From: Bugula neritina
Lineage: Eukaryota; Bryozoa; Gymnolaemata; Cheilostomatida; Bugulidae
Direction: 5' to 3'
NCBI GenBank assembly: GCA_964035545.1
Contig: OZ037765.1
Coordinates: 34,857,504-34,921,503, forward strand
DNA length: 64,000 nucleotides
Below the pieces are notes generated by a model. The model made no database searches. It was not told the DNA's origin and was given only the letters and a program-made list of their open reading frames with translations. Positions 18,562 through 33,500 of the stretch are shown in pieces (within the stretch, counting starts at the first letter, position 1; every line of letters starts with the position of its first letter). A program made the translations under genes and the position numbers.

Positions 18562-21500
18562 GTTAGTAAATATAATTTATACACAGTGTGTCAAATTAAT
18601 TCTGTAAAAAGTTAGTAAACACTGAATGAGTTTCAGTGATAAGGAAAGTTTCACTGGTTGTATTCAGTGTAACTGGCCCCGTATGATATATTTATTGTGT
18701 ACTTGCTGATAAACTTGCTGGTAAAAACTAAATAAAATAAAAGAAGAGTTATATAAATGATTGCATGCATAAATGGGGTTAAAAATATCAAAATAATGCT
18801 CACAAAAACTATGTACAAGAAAAGCCATAAAAGTGTTTATTACAAAATAATAATTCAGATGATATAATAATATGAATGAAATTAACCAACCTCTTGGGTC
18901 TTTCATACACAGCGCCAATAAATTATATTGAACAACCAGAATAAAATGATACAATTTTGCTGCCAACTAATTTTAATAAGTTTACCAAGGATCTATATAC
19001 TATGGCTCCTGTTACTGTATCAGGCAAAAGTATTGTCCCTAACATACCACAATGATTGTGTCCCAAAACATAGTGAACATTCACTGGGTAGCCCCAGGGT
19101 ACCAACATAGCCTAGTAGAGGTAGAACAAGAATAACAGCCGCCTCAACCACAATGACTTGACCACAGATCTAATAGTCAGCACAAGGCAGATGAGTGAGG
19201 CCTGCTGCTGTATGTCACCTAAACATAAATAGGAAGTTAATGGGGTCAATAGTTATTTATAGTGGGTAATGAGATCAATAGTTATTTATAGTAGGTAATG
19301 AGGCCAATAGTTATTTATAGTGGGTAATGAGGTCAATAGTTATTCACCGGCTTTCCATGTACCGATCTCAGATCGATCTCGCTGAGATCGATCTGAGAAA
19401 TGTGCTGATCAGATCGATCGTTTTTCCATGAGAGTGTCAGATCGATCTAGCGGAGTTGCCTCCTCTTAAGTGAAGAGTACTTTAATATTATATTTTTTAA
19501 CCCACCTGGGTGATTCAAGCTAATGCTTTTGAAAAAACAAAATTTCCATAGTCTAAAATTCAGTGCCAGCTATAAACTCTACGCAGTAAAGCTTTTAGTA
19601 AGAAGTAATTTAGCCAACTTAAGATAATTCATTTTAATATTTTAGTTTGACAGCTTATATAAAATTGATAGCTGTTGTGCAGATTATTCATAAACTTACA
19701 GGACTATTGGGCTTAAAAATAAGCAGCAAATAACTAATGAAAGTAAGTTTTACTAGCCATTTAAATTCAATTTAAATGCTCCTACTTTTTCCACTTTCTA
19801 CCGTCTATAATTTTATATAATTGAGTTTGTTTAATCATAGTACTGAAAGTCAAAGTTTTGGCATCTGAAAATGTGGCTATAGTAATTATTAAGTAATTTG
19901 CTTAGTAATTACCAATAAATTATCATTTTTATTAGCGGCGACATTTTAGCGAACAGTCTTTTTCTATTTCTCAGATCGAACTTTCGTCTTTCCATGACCT
20001 TATTGCCTTGAGATCGATCTGAGTTCGAGCTCTACAGACCGACCAGCTCAGAACGACTGAGATCGATCTTTAGCGTCTTTCCATGGATCGATCTCAGCGA
20101 GATCGATCTGAGATCGGTACATGGAAAGCCGGTGATTTATAGTGGGTAATGAGGTTAATAGTTATTTATAGTGGGTAATGAGGTCAATGGTTATTTATAG
20201 TGGGTGATGAGGTCAATAGTTATTTATAGTGGGTAATGAGGTCAATAGTTATTTATAGTGGGTAATGAGGTCAATAGTTATTTATAGTGGGTGATGAGGT
20301 CAATAGTTATTTATAGTGGGTAATGCACAACCAGTTATAACAATCACGGGCTTTCCATGTACCGATCTCAGATCGATCTCAGCGAGATCGATCTGAGAAA
20401 TGTGCTCAGATCGATCGTTTTTCCATGAGAGTGTCAGATCGATCTCGCCAAAGTTGCCTCCTCTTAAGTGAAGGATACTTTAAAAGTATAATTTGTTCAC
20501 TTATTTGAGTGATAAAACCTACTACTGTTGAAAACAAGATGGTCGTAGTCTAAAATTTGATCCCAGCTATAAACTGTACGCAGCAAAGCTTTCAGTGTAT
20601 GGTAATTTGGCCAATTTAAAATGATTAATTTTAATTTTTTAGCTTGACAGCTTATATAAAGTTAATGGCTGTCTTGCAGATTATTAATAAACTTACAGGA
20701 CTGTTAGGCTTAAAATTACAAAGAAAATAGCTAATGAAACTAAGTTTTAATAGTCTTTTAAATTCGATTTGAATTCTCCAATTTTTTTTACCTTCTACTG
20801 CATATAATTGAGTTTTCTTAATCATTGTACTGAAAGTCAAAGTTTTGGCATCTGAAAAGGTGGCTATCATAATTATTTAACACTTTGCTTAGTAACTATC
20901 AATAAGTTATCATTTTTATTAGCAGACAACATTGTAGCGTGCAGTCTTTTTCTACTTCTCAGATCGATCTGGCGTCTTTCCATGGTCTTATTGACATGAG
21001 ATCGATCTGAGTTCGAGCTCCACAGACCGACCAGCTCAGATCGACGGAGATCGATCTTTGGCGTCTTTCCATGGATCGATCTCGCTGAGATCGACCTGAG
21101 ATCGGTACATGGAAAGCCGGTGATTCAGAAACCAAAGTTTTTGTCATCTCACAGTTGCAGTACATCTTCTGTCTATAAAAGCTTGTGGTGTGAGTTTACG
21201 TTGCAAACAAAAGAAAACGATAACTTAATATACATACACACACGCGCACGCATGCACGCACACACACTTATATTCATATAAGCTAAACACAGAGAGAAAT
21301 ATTACTGCAGTGCTTGCACTAAAGTTGTTCAAAGAGCCTTTTATTGTTGGTATAGCCTGCACCACACCTCTAATAGTTGTTAGACCTGCACTTATTTTGA
21401 TGAAATTGAAAATTAATCCAATTAGTGTAAGCTGAAAAATATTTTGTAGTAGCTCTGAAACCACTTAGTTGTTAAGCCAACGCTACTTTTCACAAGTATT

Positions 21501-24500
21501 ACGTAATTATCAACCCTAGGTCTTAATGAAGCTAAACAGTAATTGATAGGAGCAGAAAGTGAGATCAATGCTACAACTACATATGTTCAAGCAAAATTTT
21601 ATTTACATAAGAATTATGGAACAATCGGCAGTTGTTCACCTAACAACATTATTCGTTCACATGTGCACTAATGATGATCACAAACCTTTATAGGAAGCTA
21701 GGACCCTACATTTGGGTCATTTCGATTGGTGCTTCCCAGTTAGATGCTATTTATACATTTTACGTGCAATTTATTTGAATACTATTGAAATATATGTGCA
21801 TTTAAATAAATTTGAGTCAATTGCTTTTTATAATTGGCACACAAATAAATTTCTTTGCTCTGCATAAACCTATTAATTTTGCATTTCCTATATTTTTTGT
21901 TTTTTGAAAAAATGTTATTATTAATGCATTTAATGCTTTTTTTCAACACAAATTTGGAAAAATTTAAATATTATTGCAAATATATCATATTAATGGTTAT
22001 TTTATGTTTAGCAATTGATATGAAAGTTATATAAGGATATATAGGTATATAATACTTAGTACAAAACAAGAAATACAACCTAACTGGGGAGCATATAATA
22101 AGTGGAATGAAACTCCTTCAACCTACTAGCTGTTTATGATTTCGAAATTTTTTTGAAGCCAAGACATTTTCAAATAGCTTGTTACCAGACTACTATTAAA
22201 CATTGCCCCACTCCGTTTATCAAAGACTGAAGTTGAATTTATCAACAAAAAATTTCAACTGCACATATCTCTTGCGTGGGTAGTTTAGGCTTCACTAGTC
22301 AATTTCATTCATGGAAAGGAAAGCCAACTAATTTAAAATGTGTGTAAAAGAGAAATCAGGGAGATGCACCATTAAACTCCAATGTACTCAGTTATCAGCA
22401 AATGTGTTTCAAACAAGAAGCTTAAAATTAACAATGAAACAAGCTACTGAATAGTCAATTGTGGATCAGGTGAACCACTTCAAAAGCCTTGTGTAAACTT
22501 GTGTAAACTACCTGGTGGAACAAAAGAAGATGTTGCATAACAGAGCTATAGTAAGGAAATATTTAAATTGTAATTCAAAGGCAAGAAACTGGCTTACCAA
22601 GCATCGAAAGAGCAAAACAAATGTTATTACATAACAGCACATAGTTTTCATTCACTGCTATTGACAGAAGAAATATTCTGCCGGCATAGTGAACACCAGA
22701 GGCTCAGACTAAGAGGTTGTGCTTTGAGATTCAGTGAATTTGTGCTTCCAAACAACTTCACAACATGGAAAACATTGAATCATTTCATCACATGGGTAAA
22801 GATTGCAGCTACCTCTCAGAGATAGAAGATGATCACTTTCTTTCAGAGTTAGGAACTGAAGTTGTCATTGCAGCAAAAGGTAAGCTCAATCATTTGCTTA
22901 ACGTTGTCATTTTGATTTTATATCACAATCACAATGACAGTATGACTATTGCTGTAGACAGATAATTGAATTTGTGCAACTATAACTTTTAAGAGACCAC
23001 ATTAACTGATATTTCCCAAACTACTCTATTCCTATATCAATTTGATACAAGTTTTCCTGTAACAATATATTTTCAAAAAATGTAGCTTTTTATTTCCACT
23101 TCACCTCCTAGCAATTTGTGCTAAATTCATTAATTTGAATCCCCCCCCCTCATTGTAGAAGTATCCATATTGTTAATAATGCAGTTTAGCAGCCTACAAG
23201 TAGTTATTAGCCTTAAGCAGCTGCCAAGCTAGCTTCTTGTTTTATAGCTAAGTACCAAAATGCCAATATTAGTGGTGAGTTGGCAAAAATTTTTAATAAC
23301 TTCTGTGCTACCAGTTTATTCTTTTATTTATCTTTGTACGGCACAATTAAATATAAAAATATGTTTAAGTAGCAATATTTTTCTTGGTAGTACTTTATTT
23401 GTTTTTCAATTTATAGACATACTGAAACTTATCAATATCTGTTATCTCGATATGAGGGGTCCATATAAAATGCTGACTCCAGCTTAAATTGTGGTTCACT
23501 GACATTTTGAGATAATTTTAATGCAGAGAAGCTTCTATTAACTAAACTAATTATGCCCAACAGCTCTTGCATTTGTAATTAAGAAAGAAGTAAAATAAAA
23601 TGATGGCCAAAATTGTTACTAAATTTTGATAAGCTCAAACTAACCCAAACACTGCGCAACATAATGATCATAAGTTTGCCACAGCCTGTATGGTTATTCA
23701 GAATCAAACTATTGGTACTATGGTGCTGAAAATATGCTGAAAGATTTATAGCTAACATCATTGATACTATTAGTTTTGGCCTTAGACTTCAGCTTCTTCA
23801 AAGTTGAGCTTAATTTATAAGCTGCTTGTGATTGTATATCTTAACCAAATGTTTACTGTTCATACTAATACAGTTTAAATATTACCCAACTTTTATCTTT
23901 TGTTGTAGATCCCATAACATTTTTTAAGAACATGCACTCAAAGATGCTGAATAGGAGCACAAAAAAGAATTTGACCGCTACAAAACTTTGAATCATGCTG
24001 AGACCTTCAGCCTGCAAGCAGGCGCACTCACCACTACATTACAAGCGTCACTGGGTGCTCTCGGCACTACACCTTACCCACTTTTCAAGAACTCAGCTGC
24101 CTTTTTTATACTACTCCTTCAAGCTTCCCTGGCCACTCAACTCCTCTTGGAATACTACCACACTTTACTAACTGCTGGAATTAGTTATAAAACTTCCCCT
24201 TCCCTCCTCCCGTACTTGGGTTACTATCACAGACCTCGGACTTGCACACAGGTGTGCTAACCATTACACACCACAACTGCTTGGTTATCGCTACACTACA
24301 GAGCAAGAATGTAATGACACACACTATGGTCTTAGCAGGTTCTGCTAATATTGAGCAAAGTTAACTGAATTTACAGTCGTAGAAAAATTCTGCAAATGCT
24401 TATTTTCATGTTTTTTTTTCTTATTTTAATCTTTAGAAGTTATTTTTTGTTGCATTTCTTATATTCAACTATCATATACAATAAAATCCACATTACTATA

Positions 24501-27500
24501 CTCTCATACTGGTTAGAAGTTATGACAAGTTAGTTCAGAGTGATCAGTAATAATTTTTGCAGAAGCTTATTTCCAACAAAAATTAGAGCAGCATGGAACA
24601 TTTATAAGTTCAGCTTTGAATATAACTTAGTTCAGCATTGAGCATATCTAAGATCATCATTGAACAGAAATAAGATCATCATTAAACATATATAATATCA
24701 CTATTGAGCATAAATAAGATCACCATTGAACATATATAATATCACTATTGAACATAAATAAGATCACTATTAAACATATATAATATCACTATTGAGCATA
24801 AATAAGATCACTGTTGAAAATATTTAAGCTCACCATTGAACATATATAAGATCACCATTGAACATAACTTGGCTCATTGTGATAAATACAAAGAATCAAC
24901 TTCACAACTCTTTATATCAACATTGATCTAACATACTATTCACTGTGAACAGTACCTGACACTAATTTCTATTCACTGCTGGTCAATTTAGGAATCCAAA
25001 AAACGAGCTGTTTTAGTTGTCAGCTAATGTTCACTCTAACACTAATATTTCTCTCTGTGAAGTTGAGGTATTTCAACATGATTTACTGGCCAGTGGCATA
25101 CTGTGTATAATCAGTTAGTCAAACTGATTATTATTATTTATGAAGTGGTGGATATTTTGTAGAGAAGTACAGTGTGTGGTTCAACACATCCAGTATAGAT
25201 GGGGCTGATGATGAGTGGATGTGGAAAAGTACTACACCCTACACTATAGAAGAGATCAAGAAGAAAAGTAGACATCATACAGTTACTCATGTTAGACTGG
25301 TGTATGACATTCCTCCAAATATCAACACACTGTTTCCTCATCTCACACATCTGAGGGTATCTGGAGTATACAGGAATGCTGCCTGGACCAGGTATGATAT
25401 TGTGTCCAACACATGCAGTATAAGAGAAGAAAATGAGAAGTTCTTGTCAGTGGTGAAGTTTGAACCCTTACAGTAGTAAATACCCCCTTATCCACTTTAC
25501 CAGCAGACTATACTTAAATATTAGGTGAATACACACTACACAGAGTACTCCCACCTATTCATACTGTTAGCTAGTATTTAGTGACTATTCATACTGCTAG
25601 CTAGTATTTAGTGACTATTCATACTGCTAGCTAGTATTTAGTGACTATTCATACTGCTAGCTAGTATTTAGTATTATAGTATAGAATGATACTGTAATAT
25701 ATATAATATCCCATCACCGAATCATCTATCTAGTTCTCAATCTATCATATATTAGTATTTAGGTTATCTTTAGAGTTATCTTTGTTTTCATATCTGTATG
25801 TTATGTTACAGCATATCTTCACTGAAGAATCTTGAGGTATTGGATATATCAGATAATAACTTATCTGACGGTCTACCTGACAATATATTCACATCCTTAC
25901 TATCATTGAGAAGGTTGTACATGGTGAGGTGTAAACTGTCAACTCTACCAAACAGGTGTGTATTATATTATAGTGTAGAATGATACTGTAATTTAAATAA
26001 TATCTTATCAGTGACTCAGCAACTGTCTGGATACATAGCAAAGGTTTCTACAATTAACACTCAGGTTGAGGATATTCTGTTGAGACTAGAGCTAAACTGT
26101 CAGGTCAGCGTGTAGCATTTAAGCCATTTTCTATGATAATTTTTTAATTTTGTGTATTCCCCCCCAATTGCATTTTTGTTGGTTAGAAGAGATAGGATTT
26201 CTACTTGATAGCTTACCATGTGTACAGTACTAATTCCTGTGTACTCTGAAGCTAGGATATTTCAGATCAGCTATCAGATTTACAAATTGTTAGATGCTAC
26301 AGAATTTGGGGTTTAGAGTTCAGACAATAGTTTGTATACAAACACTGCACCCTACGACCCCAAGCTTTGTGCTGCATTCATCAAATCCCATCAGCTTTTA
26401 TCCCATGCAGTTGGTAGTTGTTGAGTGCTGATTGGCTGATTTGTTCTACTTGTATCACGTGCTGCAAGGCCGAATGTTTTCTCTTTTACTGGAAGTTCAT
26501 TTATTCAGTTTAATAATTACAATTATAAACATGAAGGATGGTTTGCCTTCTTCCATCTATAAGTACAACATATAATTGGTTGTTGAATGCAAACAAGTCT
26601 GACCCTCCTACCTGCCAGGGGCATATTGAAGTGAACCTTTCAACCATTGGTTGGTGAGTAATATCTCTGTGCATAACACAGATGTTGCAGGATTTAATTA
26701 ACTTAGCCACATCTCTACACAGGACTGGCCACCAGAAGTGGTGCTGAGCCCTCACTCTACATTCATGTACCCTCTGATGGCCCTTGTGGCACATTTCTAA
26801 ATATCCTGACTGTAAAGACTAGGGAATATACACTCTGGACTTGTATATCAGCATATTATTATAAGCTGGTAAATAATGTAGTACTGTAAAAAGCTGTGTT
26901 AGCCCACCTCTCAGACTGCTTCCATTTTTGGTCGTGCAAATTCTATTACTTTTATACTGATAGGGTCTGAGTTTGTAGTTTTTAGTCTCGTTTCTAATAT
27001 ATATTATCATAGAAGTTAGTAGTCTCTATAATAGAACTTACATATGACTCAATGTCACCATTTGATTCCTCTAGGGCATAATTTCACAGTATCTCGTCCT
27101 CAGACATAACACTTATGTACCAATACGAGATACATTACATCATAATTAAATGTTGTCTATCGGCAAAAATTTTGCAGTAGCCAATCATAGTACTATAACA
27201 GGGCAGTCTGAGTGTAGTATCTCGTTTATCCGCATAATTATAATAGCCCGTAGTTGAAGATGGAGTTGGAAGCTTTTCAAATACCTCCCGCATATAATAG
27301 CATTTATGCTAGTCCTTAAAACTAAATAAACATTATGGTAGACCAATAATCATGAAAGCTCTACTCATTTGTAACTGGAGGATTTGTAGCACCACAATAC
27401 TAAATTTCTTGCATTGGAGGTGCTTAGGCTGTGTTGTCATAGTGATATGTACTTATTGGGGCTTGGTATAAAATTAAACCTGACAATTATAAGGAGTAAG

Positions 27501-30500
27501 GTATTATTGCTGTGGTTTCAACTGACCAACTTTGGAGTTATTATCTCGATTCTTTGTCAGGAATGGTTAGATAATTTCATGCAATAATGAGTTTTGGCTT
27601 TATATCATTATAAATAATGAGTTTTGGCTTTATATCATTATAAATATCTACATTGATGGCAGCACTGAGCTAGAATTCTAATATCTTTTCAAGCTTATTG
27701 GGTGGCAGCTTATCGGCTAAATTTTATGCAGATATTGAATAATGTGGTTTGATAGTTATGCTATATTGTTAGGTTCACAAGCATCTTTAAAAAGTTATAA
27801 TTATTACGTTAACCATAGGTCAAAAAATTACCTAAAGAGAGGGCAGACAACTCCAAAAGATTGTTTTCGCAGAAGCAAGTAAAATTCAGCTAAACTGAAT
27901 ACTCCAACTGATCAACATTTTCATCTATTAAAATTGAAGAAAAGTTAAATATTATTATACTATTCTAATCATGAATAGGCACAAGCTAAAAAGATATTTA
28001 TTTCAAAAAATATAAAAAGTAAAGTAACACAACAATGTTTGCAAACGCAGACCTAAAAATGTGAATATTCTAGCTTGAAATTAAGTCTGAAATTCAGACT
28101 TTTCTAGGTTGAATTGACTTTAATTGACTCACCAAAAAAAACAATTAATAAAATTATAAAAACAAGCATGTAATGAAAAATGTAGTTCATTAGCAAAACT
28201 GGAGGAAAGCACTTTTTTTTCTAGAAATTGTTCGATTACATAATACATTTTTGTGCAAATGATATTTTTTAATAAAATGAAACTGTTGTATTGTTTGGCT
28301 AGATGAAGTTTCAAAAGTATTTTTAATATTTTCTCAAATAAAGTAGACATGCACTCCATTTTCACATTTTTTGGCAAAACATATGATTGGGATTCAGTAG
28401 TCAAATCAGTTAAGCTTGACACAAGGAGTTGTCACATCCATCCTAAAGAACAAGACCATCTACAATAACAAACATGGAAAGTACTTAAAATTACATTTAA
28501 GTTTACAATAATCCTTAAAATATATGTTGCCTTCTGCAAATGCTAAATAAAACACGATGTAATGCTATGTTTACTTAGAATAAATCTTGCTGACTTACAA
28601 TGAAATTCATTCATTTCAATTTGAAAATTCCTGTCAATAACTTGACTCTATGCTAACAACTAATTGTAATACCAAAATCACACTGCTACTTTTAGTTTAG
28701 GGAATTTATTTTCATTATTAGTTCAATATTCAGCAGAGGTTTTTCTTTAATGAACAAACAATAGGCATACATGCAGATGAAAGATTAGGTCTAGTGGATA
28801 CTAATTTTGTGCCTAACAAAAAAAAATGAAAGACTGCATGATAAACTAACAACTCTAAAAAATTGCAATTTGAATGAGGCTCAGGCTTTTAGGTGAGCAA
28901 GAGTAACCAGAAGAGCTACTTTAATGGAAGAAATTACTAACTGATTGTGTAGTTGCAGGCTGCATGATGTGTTTTGATTGTCACAACCACTTTTGAAAAG
29001 GGAAAATCCATTAAATTAAGACTACTGGCAAACAACAGAACGATAAGGAAAAAATACCAAGTAGAAATTCACTTCTCAAAGCAAACTGTAGTTAATACAT
29101 TATAGATGCTTAGAAGAAGCAGGCAATAGTGAATGCTATATATAGTGTAGATCAGGATTCTATACAATGACAAGTAAACTGAAATTCCAGTGCACTTTGA
29201 AACTACTTGTAAGAATGGGCTTAGTGCTTTATAGTGCCTTGAAATTTTTTCAAGTCTAATTGGCACCATGCTATTAGAATTCGCAGAGAGATGACCCTTT
29301 AAACTTTCACTTTAAACTTTAATACCTTCACGATTTTGAGTAAGAAATTCAATTTATATAGGTCTGAAATTTCACCGAGTTGCATAGCAAGCCGCTGGTC
29401 AAAATGTTTAGTTTGTGATAACTTAATCAGCTGATTTCAGAATAACAATCATTGGGAATGACATCTTCATGTAGATATAGATATTTATGCTTATAATTAT
29501 ATCGGCTGCCTTCATCAATCATCGATACTATGCTGCCAAATCAACTAATTAATTACAGTTGGAAACTTCAAAGGGCATTGAATAGCAATTAAGCAAGTTA
29601 TACTTTTAATATTACAAAAAGAACTTATGCATCAATATGATTTAAAATATAGGTGGGCACTCCGCTAGTGATATTAACTTAAACTGAAACTTTTTTCATG
29701 CAGGAAAAGCAAAAACGCATCTCAACAGAAACTTAAAAATGTCCAGCACACTTTATGCTTTGGCAACACGCACACAATAACTTCGCACACAATAATTTCG
29801 TTTATGGTACAAACCTTTTTGTTGATTGTTTTCCAACATTTTCACTAGAGCAAAGCCGAAAGAAATTTGGAAACTGCATAATGATGCCAGCCACCGTGGC
29901 ATCATCTTCTCTGGAAAATTATTGACAAATCATCACCCAAAAACTTCAGCAAAGCCTCCATCAATAGTATGTAATACTCTAGGTGAAACTAAAAAGAAAG
30001 AGACAATATTTTCGTGTAATTTAACCCATCAATAAACGCATCAATAGTTAGTGTGGCCAAGGTTTAAACCTCATTAATTTCATGCTATTTAAGGCTTTTA
30101 CAACTTAAAAGATGTAATTCATCTGTAAGAGAAATGTTAGGTATATGAAATGAGTAGAAGTGCAAAAGCAAGCAGGTATTAAGGAAGGACGAGTTAGTAG
30201 GTGTACTTTGACTTGCGATAAATCAATGTGATACCAGATGTGAATTTTGAGGTGTGTTTACTCCAATCTCACTGAAAAGGTAGAAATAGCTCAATTTACG
30301 AGACACACAATATTTTATGAAATACTGCACATTCATTAAAACTTTATAAAACTCTAGTGTGAAGGGTGACTCACACTTTTAAACCGTAGATGAGCTAAGT
30401 TGTAAAAGTTTGATAGGAACCTTTTACTCTATAAATTTATACAATATAAAATACTCTCCACATATTCAACAGCTACAAAGTTTTGTTGAAGATAAACTTC

Positions 30501-33500
30501 CTCAACAAATATACAGAAAAAAGCTATTTGAAAGCCAAATTTCATTAGCATAATATAAGATTATTTGTGTTTCATCTTTATAAACAGTGATATAATCATT
30601 TAACGGATAACTAATGATTTCACTTTGTTTTTCATTCAATAAAAACTAAGTGTAGTTGGTATTAAAAACAGCTTTCATTTCTCACTTTTTTTCTCACCCT
30701 AATCTGCGTAGGCAAACAATTGGTTTGTTTCAAACACCACAACAGTAAAGCGTGACAGCATAGCCAGTGGAGAAAACAATCATCTATACTGCTGGATCAG
30801 TGGCAACTTGCGAGTGTGTCAGAGTAGTGTCTTGTTGTGTGATTCTACAAATAAATTATGAATTTGAATATACTACAAAGTTGCAAACATTGTTTTAACA
30901 AAACACAGCCTTTATTTGATATTATATGTAAAGCTCAAGTTGGTATAATATATATTAAATAAATTTTAGCTTTCCTTTTGGATACTCTGAAACAAAATAA
31001 AAAAATAAACCAGAATTGGGTAAAGCCATGCAAACTAGAGAGAGAAAGAGAGTGGGAGAGGGGTGGGGGTGGGAGAGAAAGGTTAGGAGAGAGGATGGAA
31101 GAGAGATGGGGTAGAAGAGAGAAAGGGAGAGAGTCAGAGAGATAGTGGAAAAGGGGAAGAGAGAAAGGTTAGGAGAGAGAGAAGGTGGGAGAGATGGAGA
31201 GTGGGAGAGAGAGGGAGAAGGTGGGAGAGGGAGAAGGTGGGAGAGAGGGAGGGTGGGAGAGAGGGAGGGTGGGAGAGAGGGAGAGAGGTTGAGTGGAAGG
31301 TGTGGGAGAAAGAGACAGAGAGAGGAGTGAGAGAGCTTCCAAACTAACACCATTGACTTAAAAAATGTTGATAAAAACTGCAGCAAGTCTTTAAAAACGA
31401 TGCTAGCAAGTTCAAAGCTCACTATAACTTTCAAAATCAATAAAATGTCAAGTTCAAAAAACTCATCTGCGAGCAAAAAATAGTTACAGAGACAACCAGG
31501 TATTGGGCAAGAGCCAGCTAATAGGAGTACCTTTTTAGATAAACTGCATGCAGGCACAGTGAGATAGCATCGGTGAGTTGTGTCTTCATTTTAATTTCCT
31601 AAAAATGAACATAAACAAATGCTAGTAATGAAAGTTTTCAGGGTTATTAAGGGTGCAATTTTATCACTAAACATCATAGCAATAGCAAAAATTGCTCAGT
31701 ACAAATTTAAGAAAAATTTCTTTCATCCATTACATAATACCCGAAATCAAATCCATTTATTCAATTCATCAAGCTGAAAAACCAAGAATATTCAGAAAGA
31801 CAGTAAAATCACTTTCTAGTAAAAAACAGCTTTAGATCATAATTGTTGGGTTCAGCTCTTAAGCTAAGACACCGATGCACTGAAATACGAAAAAGATCAG
31901 CATACTTTTGACTGTCACAAAATTTATTTTACGTGCAACAGACATTTTAAGGTCACCCGCCACCCGCGCAGGACCACGTTGGTGAAAGGTGACCAGATAT
32001 TTTAAGGTCAATCAAAATCAAGCAAAGTTCATCGTCATATTGCTTACTGCTTAATGCTGCAGCTTATTTTTGCTTACCAAGTTTCTTTCTGCAGAATAAT
32101 TGTAGCTAGCTTCTCGATTTGCCATCTTTATTCTAGTCCAGGTTCAAATGACATCTTGATCGTTGCAAATATCCATGCAAGCTAAAAAATATTTATCAAT
32201 CAGTAAAACAACAGAAATACTTACAATGATCCAAATATTACTATTACATTACTATAACATTACACAGTAACACTATGTTTATAATTGTAATACGGAAGCA
32301 TGACTTTGTGGTAGTTTGATATGCTATAGCAAAAGGTAGAAAAATCAACTGAAAAACCGACAGAAATAATCAAGTACAATTAACTAAAGCAAATAAACTT
32401 ACTGAATAGTAAATATTTTACTATACTTAGTGAATTGATTTACTTCCACTAGGTTTACTTTCATGATTAAATGCTTCTGTCTATTTTCCAGTTTATAGGA
32501 ATATATTAAAAGTGAAACCAATTATAATTACTATTACCTTATCTAGTTTTGACTATATATTTTTCACAAATATAAACATAGTTATATGCATATCCCTATT
32601 GTGACTGCAGATACCATTGCGGTAACTGAAATCAAACTTCATTCTACTTCAAGTTTCTAACATTGTCCCAGTTCAAAGACTAACAAGTGAATAATTATTA
32701 ACTGTAAAAGGTGCAATAAGTTACTTCATTATTAAATAAGATACAACTGATTCTACCGTATATGATACTATGGTATCTGTATTAAATTAAAACATAATTA
32801 TGAAAATCAAAAGTTGTATTTTGAGCACTTATATTATAGTAATTAAATTAACAGCTTAAAATAGGCACATTAAACCATGATTGGAATTTTTATCCATTTA
32901 TCTTTATAATTATATTTATTCTTTATTCTGAAAGTTGACCCAACACTGGTAACAAAACTAAAAGTAATTGATTAAGTATGATTTATTCTTACACACTTTA
33001 CCATTATATTTAGTCTTCCTGACTTTCAGTCTGTCATAATGATTACTACTATATGAAAATGACTTTGACTTAGGAGTCATAATTATAGTCACAGTGTTGA
33101 TAAGTCAACAGTGTAGGATTAACACAGCACTAGACTAGTACTACCTCCAGCTTTCAAGTTTATGTTAGAGTATCTCTAAGACTAAAGAGTAACCCTAATA
33201 ATGTAAGCAAAGAGCAGTGAGTAATAAGCATGCTATTCAACTTCAAGTTTCACTAGTACTATAACCAATACCACATGTATTTTAATAAAATTATGTAGCT
33301 GGTGAGTGAACTATAAAATTAAATAGGGATCAAACTTTGAGCAATATTAATAGAAATAATATTAGGACAGAGGTTTCCAATTATTAGTATGTGAAACCAA
33401 AGGGGAATGGATAACTACTATTAGTATTATTACATTTACTTTATATTTAATTTTACCAGTTCGTATTATGATTATCTTACTTTGAATTGTAAAGTATAAT

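Larger units (their letters stand above)
18670..20338. repeat. Dispersed repeat family A, copy 1 (interrupted by MITE)
   Basis: Begins TAACTGGCCCCGTATGA and ends ACAACCAGTTA, so the ends form a short inverted repeat (TAACTGG / CCAGTTA). It contains the block ACCACAATGATTGTGTCCCA and a 29-bp tandem repeat into which MITE copy 1 inserted. Other copies are at 59745-60443 and, truncated, at 15370-15690. No coding capacity is seen; it is probably a non-autonomous DNA element. Confidence 0.65.
18562..25162 (+). other. Gene B intron 1
   Basis: About 6.6 kb. It holds family A copy 1 with a 29-bp minisatellite, MITE copies 1 and 2, a CA/GC-type microsatellite, tRNA-like relics and a 22-bp-type minisatellite. 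From 21263 to 23985 it is otherwise AT-rich with no recognised feature except the weak exon candidate at 22765. Confidence 0.55.

Noticed and set aside
14740-24285. Possible tRNA genes
   Set aside because: Only A-box and anticodon-arm-like halves are visible on the minus strand; acceptor stems and T-arms are missing, so they are treated as SINE-like relics.
30955-31557. 200-codon Ser/Leu/Pro-rich minus-strand frame
   Set aside because: Most of it is the complement of the GA-rich tract; no domain or splice context.
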